This document shows positions 24,217-32,635 of a stretch of DNA of 64,000 bases, piece by piece. The position numbers and the translations under genes are program-made. The notes below the pieces were generated by a model. That model was not told the DNA's origin, ran no database searches, and worked only from the letters and a program-made list of their open reading frames with translations. Origin of the DNA: Herbiconiux daphne (lineage in GTDB: Bacteria > Actinomycetota > Actinomycetes > Actinomycetales > Microbacteriaceae); NCBI RefSeq assembly GCF_024979295.1, contig NZ_JANLCJ010000004.1, positions 62,001 to 126,000 on the forward strand. The letters run 5' to 3'. How positions within the stretch are numbered: the first letter of the stretch is position 1; each line of letters opens with the position of its first letter.

Positions 24217-25251
24217 TTAGCAGGGCTGCAGGTTCGCGACGCCGGCGCCGAGGGTGTTGGTGCCTCCGAGCAGCACGATGCGGCTGGGCTTCAGCCGGTC
24301 GAGTTCGGTCAGCACAGAGCCCGGCACGCAGTTCTGTTGGACGACGTAGAGGGGTGCTCGGTCGTGGGCGGCGAGGCTGCCGCCGCTGAGCGCGTCGGGG
24401 AAGGTGAGGCCGCTGGCCAGGTAGGCGGTGGTCGCTCCTTCGTTGAAGACGGACGCGTTCACGTTCGCGCCGACTTCGAAGCGGTCTGCGCCGGAGAGTC
24501 GGCCGACGAACACGTCGCGCCTGAGGTCTTCCTCGAACTTCTCGGAGACCGAGTTCGGACCACCGATGATTTCCGCGTGCCGACCGAGCCGCAGGATGAT
24601 GGCCCGTTCCGCCGGGGTCGACGCTGACGCGGCCCCATTGACGAGCATCACAGGGCTCCCCAACTTCGCCGCGGCCGGCGACGCCGTCAACGCGTCCGGA
24701 AAGGTGGCGCCGGTCGCCACCAACACACCGAAAGCGTGGTCCACGCCGACGGTCGGATCGGAAACCAGAGCCCGCGACACCTCGAATCGATCAGCGCCGC
24801 CGATGCGAAGGACTGTCGCCCCGGTGGCTGCTCTGGAAAGCTGCTCGAGCACGTCGTCACTGACCGATGCGGTTCCGCCGACGACGACGATCGTCGTCGG
24901 GTGGAGTCGCGTCACCTCGGCGGCGACGTTCGGGAGCAGGGAGGCTGCTGGGGTGAGGAGGAGTGGCGAGTTGTGCAAGCCGGCCACCGAGGTGGCGCTC
25001 AAGGCATCCGCGAACTTCTCACCGCTGGCGACGTAGATGACGCTCGCGGAGGTGAAGCCGGTCGACGATGCCTTGACGGCGACGGCGTAGCGGTCGGCCC
25101 CGTCGATCCGGGTGGTGGCGGGGAGAACGGGCGCTCCCGCAAGGGCGTTGCTGGTCGGACCGGCGCCGATGACGACGAAGGCCGCGACCATGACAGCGAG
25201 TGACGCGATCATTCGAATCGGCCGAGCATGTGTCTGCGCGATGTGCGTCAC
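24217..25251 (-). CDS. Secreted CWB2 repeat protein (paralogue 1)
   Basis: A 344-residue exported protein. A signal sequence (residues 1-38, ending near ALAGA) is followed by three cell-wall-binding type 2 repeats, opening with TRIDGADRYAVAVKAS, LRIGGADRFEVSRALV and GRLSGADRFEVGANVN, each carrying the VASG..FADALS and VVVGGTASVS type strands. Such repeats fold into Rossmann-like domains that in clostridia bind anionic wall polymers; here no other domain is attached, so it may coat the wall or bind a ligand. The GTG start has GAGGA upstream. It lies 14 bases after paralogue 2 and is presumably co-transcribed with it. Confidence 0.88.
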   Translation of the reverse strand: MTHIAQTHARPIRMIASLAVMVAAFVVIGAGPTSNALAGAPVLPATTRIDGADRYAVAVKASSTGFTSASVIYVASGEKFADALSATSVAGLHNSPLLLTPAASLLPNVAAEVTRLHPTTIVVVGGTASVSDDVLEQLSRAATGATVLRIGGADRFEVSRALVSDPTVGVDHAFGVLVATGATFPDALTASPAAAKLGSPVMLVNGAASASTPAERAIILRLGRHAEIIGGPNSVSEKFEEDLRRDVFVGRLSGADRFEVGANVNASVFNEGATTAYLASGLTFPDALSGGSLAAHDRAPLYVVQQNCVPGSVLTELDRLKPSRIVLLGGTNTLGAGVANLQPC

Positions 25252-25265
25252 GGTGAATCCTCTTT

Positions 25266-26303
25266 CTAGCAGGGCTGCAGGTTCGCGACGCCGGCGCCGA
25301 GGGTGTTGATGCCCCCGAGAAGCACGATGCGGCTGGGCTTCAGCCGGTCGAGCTCGTTGAGCACTGAGCTCGGCACGCAGTTCTGTTGGACGACGTAGAG
25401 GGGTGCTCGGTCATGGGCGGCGAGGCTGCCGCCGCTGAGCGCGTCGGGGAAGGTGAGGCCGCTGGCCAGATAGGCCGTGGTCGCTCCGTTGGCGAAGCCC
25501 CAGTTGTTGATGTTCGCACCGACCTCGAAACGGTCGGCGCCCGCGCGACGATTCGTGGCGAAATGGTTGCGGAGCTCGTTCTCGAATGAGGCACTCACGG
25601 AATTGTTTCCTCCTGCGATCACCACTCCGCCCGCCCTGAGCGCGCCGATCAGAGATGTCTCGACGGCGGTCGGAGCGTTTTCGGTGCCATTGACCAAGAG
25701 CACCACACCCATGTTCGCCGTCGCGACCGGTGACGCCGTCAGAGCGTCGGGAAAGGTCGCGCCGGTCGCCACGATGACGCCCTCAACATGGAACACGCCG
25801 ACCGTGGGTTCCTGAAGCAGAGCTCGCGACACCTCGAAGCGGTCGGCGCCACCGATGCGGAGCACCGTCGCTCCGGTTGCCGCTCGGGAGAGTTGTTCGA
25901 GCACGTCGTCGCTGACCGATGCGGTTCCGCCGACGACGACGATCGTCGTCGGGTGGAGTCGCGTCACCTCGGCGGCGACGTTCGGGAGCAGGGAGGCTGC
26001 CGGGGTGAGGAGGAGTGGCGAGTTGTGCCAGCCGGCCACCGAGGTGGCGCTCAACGCGTCGGCGAACTTCTCGCCGCTGGCGATGTAGACGATGCTCGCG
26101 GAGGTGAATCCTGTTGACGACGCCTTGACCGCGACGGCATAGCGGTCGGCGCCGTCGATGCGACTGATGGTCGGTGACACGTCTTCGGTGGCATGTGCGG
26201 TGCCCACGGGGCTCGTGCACACGACTCCGATGAGAGCGGTGCCGAGGGCGAGAGTCAGCGCGAGGGAGCGAAGCGGCCGACGGAGTCGCGGAAGGGGCGG
26301 CAT
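25266..26303 (-). CDS. Secreted CWB2 repeat protein (paralogue 2)
   Basis: A 345-residue near-copy of paralogue 1, with a signal peptide (residues 1-39) and three CWB2 repeats. The first repeat and the start of the second, and again the last 80 residues, are almost identical to paralogue 1 at protein and DNA level, while about 75 residues between (LQEPTVGVFHVEG to NRRAGADRF) have diverged strongly. The pattern points to a recent tandem duplication with one block diversified or replaced. The shared dyad motif lies 57 bases before the ATG. Confidence 0.88.
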   Translation of the reverse strand: MPPLPRLRRPLRSLALTLALGTALIGVVCTSPVGTAHATEDVSPTISRIDGADRYAVAVKASSTGFTSASIVYIASGEKFADALSATSVAGWHNSPLLLTPAASLLPNVAAEVTRLHPTTIVVVGGTASVSDDVLEQLSRAATGATVLRIGGADRFEVSRALLQEPTVGVFHVEGVIVATGATFPDALTASPVATANMGVVLLVNGTENAPTAVETSLIGALRAGGVVIAGGNNSVSASFENELRNHFATNRRAGADRFEVGANINNWGFANGATTAYLASGLTFPDALSGGSLAAHDRAPLYVVQQNCVPSSVLNELDRLKPSRIVLLGGINTLGAGVANLQPC

Positions 26304-26360
26304 GGGAACCCACTCTCAGAAGCTGGTTCTTCTGATGGTGGCGTCGACGAGCCGTCGACG

Positions 26361-26413
26361 GTTATGAGCAGTTGTTACTCAGCCCAGGTGTTACTCAGCC
26401 CAGTTGTTACTCG
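26361..26413 (-). promoter_or_regulatory. Conserved CWB2 upstream motif with tandem 16-bp half-sites
   Basis: On the minus strand an imperfect dyad, TGAGTA-ACAAC-TGCTCA followed by TAAC, lies 57 bases before paralogue 2. Upstream of it the block GCTGAGTAACACCTGG repeats in exact 16-base steps: the TGAGTA cores are at 26376-26381, 26392-26397 and 26408-26413 (the last as CGAGTA). The third copy contains the stop codon of the GNAT gene. The same motif precedes two other CWB2 genes. Confidence 0.7.
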
Positions 26414-26955
26414 GCCGCGGTGACGAGCACGGGTCGCTCGAGCACGAAGTCGTCGTGGAGTTCGTCGCCGACCAGGAAGTTCTTGGTGCCGACTTTCACG
26501 AAGCCGCTCTTCTCGTAGAACTTGATCGCGCGGGAGTTCTGCTGGTTGACGCCGAGCCAGACGCTCTCCGCGCCGGCATCCGCCGCCGCGTCGATCGAGG
26601 CGGCCATAAGGGTGGTGGCGACGCCCAGGCCGTGGAAGTTCGCCCGCACGTAGCACTTGCTCAGTTCGACCGTCGGACGACCCGTCACCGACGCGGCGGC
26701 CGACTCATCGGATGGCTCACCGCCCACGAGCATCGTGTAGCCGGCGATCTCACCGTCGACGTCGGCCAACAGGATCGTGCGGTCGGGCCGCGCCAGGTAG
26801 TCGGCGAATCGCGCGTCGGAGAGCTGCTCGTCGATGAACGAGGCGATGGCCGCGGGCGACGTGCCGGGAGGGCACGCCATCTCGAAGGTCTCTGCCGCCA
26901 CGGCCGAAACGATGCCCGCATCTTCGATGCGTGCTTTTCGAACCCTGGTGACCAT
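26407..26955 (-). CDS. GNAT family N-acetyltransferase
   Basis: A 182-residue acetyltransferase. The acetyl-CoA site is CYVRANFHGLGVATTLMAA (the Q/RxxGxG/A motif as FHGLGVA), followed by WLGVNQQNSRAIKFYEKSGF, the standard end of the fold. FEMACPPGTSP and IDEQLSDARFADYL near the N-terminus resemble a common actinobacterial group of amine or antibiotic acetyltransferases of unknown substrate. I start it at the ATG at 26955, because the open frame further upstream runs through a terminator hairpin. It sits between two pairs of CWB2 genes on the same strand. Confidence 0.82.
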   Translation of the reverse strand: MVTRVRKARIEDAGIVSAVAAETFEMACPPGTSPAAIASFIDEQLSDARFADYLARPDRTILLADVDGEIAGYTMLVGGEPSDESAAASVTGRPTVELSKCYVRANFHGLGVATTLMAASIDAAADAGAESVWLGVNQQNSRAIKFYEKSGFVKVGTKNFLVGDELHDDFVLERPVLVTAAE

Positions 26956-27013
26956 GCTGCTCAACCTACCGCGGTGCGCGGAAACAGCTCGCGCGGCCCG
27001 CCGCAACGCGGCA

Positions 27014-27039
27014 AAGGGCCCGCCGAGCGGCGGGCCCTT
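27014..27039 (-). terminator. Terminator after CWB2 paralogue 3
   Basis: A perfect 12-bp stem (AAGGGCCCGCCG / CGGCGGGCCCTT) with a 2-base apex, followed on the minus strand by TTTGCC, 24 bases after the stop of the gene at 27064. Confidence 0.7.
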
Positions 27040-27063
27040 CAGGCGATCAGCGCGCGGAGACGA

Positions 27064-28347
27064 TCAGTCCAGTCCGCACGGCGTGAGCGCCTCGACATCG
27101 GCGCCAAGCGTCGCGGTGCCGCCGAGGATGAGGATCTGCGCCGGTGCGAGCCGACCGATCTCAAGGTAGACCTCGTTGGTCAGGCAGGTCGACTGCGTCA
27201 CGTAGAGCGGGCTCCTCGAGATGCCGGCCGGGCTGCCACCGCTCAAGGCGTCTGCGAAGGCCGTTCCGCTCGCCACCACGAACGACGTGGGGCTGGAGAA
27301 CGCCGCGCGGTTGATGTTCACGCCGACCTGGAACCGGTCGGCGCCGGAGATGCGTGTCACCGTGAAACGCGGCGACATCGAGGTCTCGAGCGCGGTCGAC
27401 ATCGAGTTGGGGCCGCCGACGACCGTGACGGCCGTGGTTCCCTCGGCGGTCAGCAGGGCCGACTCCGGAGCCGACAGTGCGGTCTCGGCACCGTTGACCA
27501 ACATCACGGGTGCTCCTTTGACGAAGGCGGCGGGCGAAGCCGTCAGGGCGTCAGGGAAGTTCGAGCCCGTCGCCAGGTAGACCTTCTCAGCGGTCGGGAG
27601 CCCGAACCTCGCGTCGGAGATGAGGTTGCGCGACACCTCGTAGCGATCGGCGCCTCCGATTCGCGTGACCGTCAGGGCCGGTGCCCTCAGTTGTTCGAGG
27701 GCAGCCGCCGAGACGCTGGCCTCTCCGCCCACCACGACCACGTCGGTCGCGCCCAAGCGCGCGATCTCTGCGGTCACACCGTCCGGCAGCGCGGCGGCCG
27801 GCGTCAGAAGCAAAGGCGCCCCGTGCGCCGCTGCGATCGCGGTCGCGCTGAGAGCATCCGGGTATTTCGCGCCACTGGCCACGTAGACCGTGGTCGCGGT
27901 CGGGAAGAGCTGCGACATCTTCAGCGCCTGCTGGTAGCGATCGCTTCCGCCGATGCGGTTCACCGCCGGGCCTGGCCGCACGTCGATCGAGCAGGAGGTG
28001 CTGCTCGACATCGTCGTTCCGTCGACGTCGACCGCCGAGTTCGTCACGGTGAACGTGACCGGCCCGACGGTGTCGGGCTCGCCCACGAGGTGGCGTTGAA
28101 CCAGCGTGACGCCCGACGGGAGTGTCCCCGCGGTGATGGACACGACGGCCCCCTCGGGCGCCAATGCGGTGGAGTCGACGGGAAAGCCGACCGCGGCGAC
28201 CGCACTCGGACAGACCGGCACCGCCACGAAAGCGGTCTTTACGCCGGCCGAGGCCGAGAGCGGCGCAGCGAGCAGGGCGGCGACCGCGATCGTCACCCCG
28301 GCGATCGCGGATCCGATGGAGCGGTGAGTGTGGGAACGGTGGGTCAT
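27064..28347 (-). CDS. Secreted CWB2 repeat protein with N-terminal Ig-like region (paralogue 3)
   Basis: A 427-residue exported protein. The signal peptide covers residues 1-34 (ending LSASAG). Residues 40-130 form a beta-rich region with paired cysteines (VCPSAVAAVGFPVDS ... TSCSIDV) resembling a putative-Ig/Big-type fold. Three CWB2 repeats follow (NRIGGSDRYQQALKMS, TRIGGADRYEVSRNLI, TRISGADRFQVGVNIN). It is the close relative of paralogue 4, differing from paralogues 1 and 2 in the extra N-terminal domain. The shared TGAGTA dyad lies 60 bases before the ATG; a strong terminator follows. Wall or glycan binding is the likely role. Confidence 0.86.
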   Translation of the reverse strand: MTHRSHTHRSIGSAIAGVTIAVAALLAAPLSASAGVKTAFVAVPVCPSAVAAVGFPVDSTALAPEGAVVSITAGTLPSGVTLVQRHLVGEPDTVGPVTFTVTNSAVDVDGTTMSSSTSCSIDVRPGPAVNRIGGSDRYQQALKMSQLFPTATTVYVASGAKYPDALSATAIAAAHGAPLLLTPAAALPDGVTAEIARLGATDVVVVGGEASVSAAALEQLRAPALTVTRIGGADRYEVSRNLISDARFGLPTAEKVYLATGSNFPDALTASPAAFVKGAPVMLVNGAETALSAPESALLTAEGTTAVTVVGGPNSMSTALETSMSPRFTVTRISGADRFQVGVNINRAAFSSPTSFVVASGTAFADALSGGSPAGISRSPLYVTQSTCLTNEVYLEIGRLAPAQILILGGTATLGADVEALTPCGLD

Positions 28348-28407
28348 GGCGGGTCCAATCAGAGCAGGGATGGGTCTTCTGACTGTGCTCGTGAGTACTT
28401 CGAGGGT

Positions 28408-28470
28408 GTTATGAGCAATTGCTACTCAGCGCAATTGATCTGCGCCGGTACTCAGCGGCGCTCCTACTCA
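28408..28470 (-). promoter_or_regulatory. Conserved CWB2 upstream motif, second copy
   Basis: On the minus strand TGAGTA-GCAAT-TGCTCA followed by TAAC sits 60 bases before paralogue 3. Further TGAGTA cores are at 28449-28454 and 28465-28470, again 16 bases apart, and the distal one overlaps the stop codon of paralogue 4 (GTGAGTAG). The arrangement repeats that at 26361-26413. Confidence 0.7.
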
Positions 28471-29744
28471 CCGCAGGGCGTGAGCGCCTCGACGTCGGCA
28501 CTCAACGTCGCGGTGCCTCCGAGGATCAGGATCTGCGCGGGCGCCAGGCGCCCGATCTCCCGATAGACCTCGGTGGTGAGACAGGTCGACTGCGTCACGT
28601 AGAGCGGGCTGGTCGAAATGGCCGCCGGCACGCCGCCACTCAGCGCATCGGCGAACGCTGTTCCACTGGCCACCACGAACGACGTCGGCCGAGGGAAAGC
28701 GGCACGGTTGATGTTCACTCCCACCTCGAACCGGTCGGCACCCGCGAAACGGTCCACCGAATAGGTGTCGGCCATCGACAGCTGGAGGGCGGCGGACACC
28801 GAGTTGGGGCCTCCGGCGATCGACACCCTCGTGACGTTGAGGTCGTCGAGCACCGTCGATTCGGCCGCGGTCAGCGCCGTCTCCGCGCCGTTCACCAACA
28901 GCACCGGCGCACCGTTCACGAAGGCGGCGGGCGAGGCTGTGAGCGCGTCGGGAAAGTTCGCGCCGGTCGCCACGAAGGCGGTGGTGGCCGTCGAGATGCC
29001 GAACTCGGCATCGGAGATCAGGTTGCGCGACACCTCGTGGCGGTCGGCCCCGCCGATCCGCGTGACCACACGTCCCGAGGACTGCAGTTGTGCCAGGGTG
29101 GCGGCGGAGATCGTCGCCTCGCCGCCCACGACGACGACCTTCGTGGTATTCAACCGCGCGATCTCGTCGGTGAGCCCGGCCGGCACCCCGTTGGCGGGGG
29201 TCAGCAGAAGGGGGGCGCCATGCGCCGCCGCGATGGCTGTGGCGCTGAGCGCATCGGGGTATTTCTCGCCGCTCGCCACGAAGACGGTGCCGGCCGACGG
29301 GAACAGCTGCGACACCTTGATCGCCTGTTGGTAGCGATCGGCGCCCGCGATGCGATTGACGGCCGGACCGGGCTTCACCTCGATCGAACACGCCTTGGCG
29401 ATCGTCGTCGGCGTGCCATCGGCGGCGGCGCCGCTCGCACTCAGGATGAAGGTGACCGTCTGCACGCCGGTGGGGGAACCGATGAGGTGGTAGCCCTCCG
29501 TCGAATTCAAGGCGACACCCGCAGGCAGCGCGCCGGTGTCGACGGAGAGCCGATCGGCGTTCGTGGCGAGCAACGAGGAATCGATCGGGAAACCGACCGC
29601 CGCGACCGGCGACGGACACGTGATGGCCACCGGCGCGAGCGCTTCGGCCTGGGCGGCTCCGGAGGTCATGACCCCGCCGGTGATGATCGCGGCTGCTGCG
29701 GTGACCGCAGCTGCCGTTCGACGGTAAACGGATCGACGGCTCAT
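28464..29744 (-). CDS. Secreted CWB2 repeat protein with N-terminal Ig-like region (paralogue 4)
   Basis: A 426-residue exported protein matching paralogue 3 over its length. It has a signal peptide (residues 1-33), an Ig-like beta region with cysteines (TCPSPVAAVGFPIDSS ... ACSIEV), then three CWB2 repeats (NRIAGADRYQQAIKVS, TRIGGADRHEVSRNLI, DRFAGADRFEVGVNIN). AGAGGA lies 7 bases before the ATG, and the shared dyad 57 bases before it. It is the first CWB2 gene downstream of rplA. Low-complexity drift is concentrated in the N-terminal region; the last repeat is almost identical to that of paralogue 3. Confidence 0.86.
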   Translation of the reverse strand: MSRRSVYRRTAAAVTAAAAIITGGVMTSGAAQAEALAPVAITCPSPVAAVGFPIDSSLLATNADRLSVDTGALPAGVALNSTEGYHLIGSPTGVQTVTFILSASGAAADGTPTTIAKACSIEVKPGPAVNRIAGADRYQQAIKVSQLFPSAGTVFVASGEKYPDALSATAIAAAHGAPLLLTPANGVPAGLTDEIARLNTTKVVVVGGEATISAATLAQLQSSGRVVTRIGGADRHEVSRNLISDAEFGISTATTAFVATGANFPDALTASPAAFVNGAPVLLVNGAETALTAAESTVLDDLNVTRVSIAGGPNSVSAALQLSMADTYSVDRFAGADRFEVGVNINRAAFPRPTSFVVASGTAFADALSGGVPAAISTSPLYVTQSTCLTTEVYREIGRLAPAQILILGGTATLSADVEALTPCGE

Positions 29745-29801
29745 GGGATTCCTCTGCTCGTAGGTCGGGAGCGCCAGTATGGCGCCGCGCGACCGTGGGG
29801 C

Positions 29802-29822
29802 AGTATGAGCAGCTTCTACTCA
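29802..29822 (-). promoter_or_regulatory. Conserved CWB2 upstream motif, third copy
   Basis: On the minus strand TGAGTA-GAAGC-TGCTCA followed by TACT, 57 bases before paralogue 4. Here a single dyad is present without the 16-base half-site array. Confidence 0.65.
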
Positions 29823-29832
29823 TCAACGCAGA

Positions 29833-29858
29833 AAGGGCCCGCCGTGAGGCGAGCCCTT
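29833..29858 (-). terminator. Terminator after rplA
   Basis: Eleven-base arms with one mismatch (AAGGGCTCGCC / GGCGGGCCCTT on the minus strand), a 4-base loop and a following TTTC, 22 bases after the rplA stop. It separates the ribosomal operon from the CWB2 genes. Confidence 0.7.
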
Positions 29859-29880
29859 CCTGGTGGTGCGGGGGTGTGAA

Positions 29881-30570
29881 CTAGATGGCGTTCACGTCGA
29901 GCGGGATGCCCGGGCCGAAGGTCGTCGAGACGGCGCCCTTCTGGATGTAGCGGCCCTTCGACGAACCCGGCTTCAAACGCACGACCTCTTCGAGGGCGGC
30001 CTTGATGTTGTCGTTCAGCTGGTCTTCGGAGAAACCGGCCTTGCCCACGACGAAGTGCACGTTGGCGTGCTTGTCGACGCGGAACTCGATCTTTCCGCCC
30101 TTGATCTCGTTGACGGCCTTCGCGACATCCGGGGTCACGGTGCCGGTCTTCGGGTTGGGCATGAGGCCACGGGGGCCGAGCACCTTTCCGAGACGACCGA
30201 CCTTGCCCATGAGCTCGGGGGTCGAGACCGCGGAGTCGAACGAGGTGTAGCCGCCGGCCACCTTCTCGATCAGCTCGTCGCCACCGACCTCGTCGGCGCC
30301 GGCTGCGATGGCAGCCTCGGCCGCGGGGCCCGTCGCGAACACGATGACGCGGGCGGTCTTGCCCGTGCCGTGAGGCAGGATGACGGTTCCACGAACCATC
30401 TGGTCGGCCTTGCGCGGGTCGACGCCCAGCTTCAGCGCGACCTCGACGGTGCTGTCGAACTTGGCGGAGCCGGTCTCGCGAGCGAGGGCGACGGCTTCTT
30501 CAGGGGTGTAGTACTTGCCGGCTTCGATCTTCTCGGCCGCGGCCCGGTAGGCCTTTGACTTCTGTGCCAT
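29881..30570 (-). CDS. rplA: 50S ribosomal protein L1
   Basis: A complete 229-residue L1, the mobile stalk protein that helps release deacylated tRNA. Family blocks are present: [38 protein letters not shown], the [13 protein letters not shown] loop and the C-terminal [19 protein letters not shown] precedes the ATG. It follows rplK by 14 bases and ends at a terminator hairpin. L1 often represses rplKA translation by binding its own mRNA. Confidence 0.98.
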   Translation of the reverse strand: MAQKSKAYRAAAEKIEAGKYYTPEEAVALARETGSAKFDSTVEVALKLGVDPRKADQMVRGTVILPHGTGKTARVIVFATGPAAEAAIAAGADEVGGDELIEKVAGGYTSFDSAVSTPELMGKVGRLGKVLGPRGLMPNPKTGTVTPDVAKAVNEIKGGKIEFRVDKHANVHFVVGKAGFSEDQLNDNIKAALEEVVRLKPGSSKGRYIQKGAVSTTFGPGIPLDVNAI

Positions 30571-30584
30571 TTCCAGCCTCCTCC

Positions 30585-31016
30585 TTATGCCTCGACCGTG
30601 ATGCCCATGGAACGGGCGGTGCCGGCGATGATCTTCTCTGCCGCTTCGATGTCGTTGGCGTTCAGGTCGACCTGCTTCTGCTCGGCGATCTGACGCACCT
30701 GCTCACGGGTGAGCTTCGCGACCTTGACGGTGTGGGGAGTGGAGGAGCCCTTGGCGACGCCGGCAGCCTTCTTGATGAGCTCCGCCGCGGGCGGGGTCTT
30801 CAGGATGAAGGTGAACGAGCGGTCTTCGTAGACCGTGATCTCGACCGGGATGACGTTGCCGCGCTGCGACTCGGTCGCCGCGTTGTAGGCCTTGCAGAAC
30901 TCCATGATGTTCACGCCGTGCTGACCCAGCGCAGGCCCGATGGGGGGTGCGGGGTTGGCGGCGCCGGCCTGGATCTGAAGCTTGATCAGACCTGTGACCT
31001 TCTTTTTCGGTGCCAT
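30585..31016 (-). CDS. rplK: 50S ribosomal protein L11
   Basis: A complete 143-residue L11 of the GTPase-associated centre. [37 protein letters not shown] is the invariant N-terminal domain and contains the proline region bound by thiopeptide antibiotics; the C-terminal rRNA-binding part [22 protein letters not shown] is intact. It is 83 bases downstream of nusG and 14 bases upstream of rplA. Confidence 0.98.
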   Translation of the reverse strand: MAPKKKVTGLIKLQIQAGAANPAPPIGPALGQHGVNIMEFCKAYNAATESQRGNVIPVEITVYEDRSFTFILKTPPAAELIKKAAGVAKGSSTPHTVKVAKLTREQVRQIAEQKQVDLNANDIEAAEKIIAGTARSMGITVEA

Positions 31017-31099
31017 TTCTTCTCTTTTCTCTTCGAATCAGTCCGGGTGACTGACTCTCCCGACATCCGGCTGGATGCGGTGGCTTCGGGGAAGCTGCT

Positions 31100-31996
31100 C
31101 TACAGCTTCGTGACCTGGTCGAACGAGAGCTCGACCGGGGTCTCACGCTCGAAGAGCGAGACGAGAACCGTGAGCTTGCCGCTCTCGGGCTTGATCTCGC
31201 TGATCGAGCCGGGAAGACCCGCGAACGAGCCCTCCTTGATGGTGATGGTCTCGCCGATCTCGAAGTCGACCTCGGCCGGGATGTTGCGGGCGACGGCCTT
31301 GCCGCCCTTGCCGCCGGCGGCCTTCGAGGTGGGAACCTCTTTGACCTCGACCAGGCTCTTCAGCATGTTGAAGGCCTCTTCGAAGCGCAGCGGGGTGGGG
31401 TTGTGCGAGTTGCCGACGAAGCCGGTGACGCCCGGCGTATGACGCACGACCGACCAGCTGTCTTCGTTGAGGAACATGCGCACGAGCACGTAACCGGGGA
31501 TGCGCACACGGGTGACGAGTTTGCGCTGACCGTTCTTGATCTCGACGACGTCTTCCATCGGCACCTCGACCTGGAAGACGAAGTCCTCCATGCCCATCGA
31601 GGTCTTGCGGCTCTCGATGTTGCTCTTCACGCGCTTCTCGAAGCCGGCGTAGGAGTGGATGACGTACCACTTGCCCGGTAGCGAGCGCAGCTCGGCACGG
31701 AAGGCGTCGTAGGGGTCGACCTCGGCGTCTTCGGCATCCGCGTCGCCATCAGCGAGCTCACCGAGTTCGTCGGTGGCGACCACGAGCACCTCGTCGCCGT
31801 CGACCGGCTGGTCGGCGGACTCGGCGTCGTCGTCTTCGAGAACCTCGAGCACGGCGGCGGCCTCGTCGAAGTCGTCGATGTTCAACGCATCGTCGACCAC
31901 GGCATCGGCTTCGGGGTCGGCTGCCTCGTCGATCGCCTCGAGGAGGGCGTCGAGGTCAGCCGGAACACCGGCTTCATCGGGCTTTGCGTCAGACAC
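31100..31996 (-). CDS. nusG: Transcription termination/antitermination factor NusG
   Basis: A 298-residue NusG. An acidic, Asp/Glu-rich N-terminal extension of about 110 residues precedes the NGN domain (KWYVIHSYAGFEKRVKSNIESRK, from about 108), and the KOW domain is at the end (FEIGETITIKEGSFAGLPGSISEI). The acidic extension is normal in actinobacteria. A GTG at 31996 is preferred (SDAKPDEAG next); an ATG twelve codons earlier is also open. It binds RNA polymerase and Rho or the ribosome. It lies between secE and rplK in the conserved order. Confidence 0.95.
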   Translation of the reverse strand: MSDAKPDEAGVPADLDALLEAIDEAADPEADAVVDDALNIDDFDEAAAVLEVLEDDDAESADQPVDGDEVLVVATDELGELADGDADAEDAEVDPYDAFRAELRSLPGKWYVIHSYAGFEKRVKSNIESRKTSMGMEDFVFQVEVPMEDVVEIKNGQRKLVTRVRIPGYVLVRMFLNEDSWSVVRHTPGVTGFVGNSHNPTPLRFEEAFNMLKSLVEVKEVPTSKAAGGKGGKAVARNIPAEVDFEIGETITIKEGSFAGLPGSISEIKPESGKLTVLVSLFERETPVELSFDQVTKL

Positions 31997-32113
31997 GGAA
32001 TTCGTTCCACTTCTTGTTGGTTTGGCCGGCATCGTGGTGCGGCCGGTGTTGTGCAGGCATTCGGTGCCCGGCCGGATCGTGGTGAGGATCGTCGGCCGGC
32101 GGCATCCGGTTTT

Positions 32114-32386
32114 CTAGGATGCGTCTCCGAAGACGATGATCGCCAGCCAGCCGAACAACTGGTCGAGACCCACGACGATCGCCATCATGATGACGACGAA
32201 CACCAGCACCACCAGCGTGTAGCTCAAGAGCTCGCGCCGGGTCGGGGTGACGACCTTCTTCAGTTCTGTGATGACCTGCCTGATGAACAGGACGATACGG
32301 GCGAACGGGTTGCGCCTGGCCGCCCGCTCCTTCTTGGCGTTCTCGACGACGTCCTCGGAAGGTTCGTCGATTACTTTTCGTGCCAC
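32114..32386 (-). CDS. secE: Preprotein translocase subunit SecE
   Basis: A 90-residue protein from the GTG at 32386, with AAAGG about 9 bases upstream. The single C-terminal membrane helix is YTLVVLVFVVIMMAIVVGL, preceded by the conserved amphipathic segment FIRQVITELKKVVTPTRREL. It is the essential clamp of the SecYEG channel. It lies directly between tRNA-Trp and nusG, as in most actinobacteria. Confidence 0.95.
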   Translation of the reverse strand: MARKVIDEPSEDVVENAKKERAARRNPFARIVLFIRQVITELKKVVTPTRRELLSYTLVVLVFVVIMMAIVVGLDQLFGWLAIIVFGDAS

Positions 32387-32413
32387 CGTGTCAGTACCTT
32401 TCACAAACAGGAG

Positions 32414-32486
32414 CAGGGCGGACAGGACTCGAACCTGCAACCTGCGGTTTTGGAGACCGCTGCTCTACCAATTGAGCCACCGCCCT
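32414..32486 (-). tRNA. trnW: tRNA-Trp (anticodon CCA)
   Basis: The 73-base minus-strand sequence folds as a standard tRNA: acceptor AGGGCGG / CCGCCCT with discriminator G, D-arm GGCTCAATTGGTAGAGC, anticodon loop CTCCAAA giving CCA, and T-arm with GGTTCGAGTCC. CCA is not encoded. It lies just upstream of secE, where tRNA-Trp is expected. Confidence 0.97.
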
Positions 32487-32635
32487 AAGCGAGGAAATCG
32501 CGCAGCTTCGCTACACTCAACTCACGGAGGATGCGCCAGAAATTGGCATAGAAAAGCTTGGCAGACTTCCACTACCGTCACCAAGTGTAAGTCAGATCCG
32601 CAAGGACCGCAAAGGCGAGCAAATCAGGGGAGTTC

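Noticed and set aside
24217-29744. Repeated blocks taken as a possible CRISPR array or composite transposon
   Set aside because: The repeats are coding CWB2 domains in paralogous genes; there are no regular short spacers, no transposase and no terminal inverted repeats.
31100-31996. Acidic N-terminal half of NusG as a separate gene or fusion artefact
   Set aside because: Actinobacterial NusG proteins regularly carry such an acidic extension.
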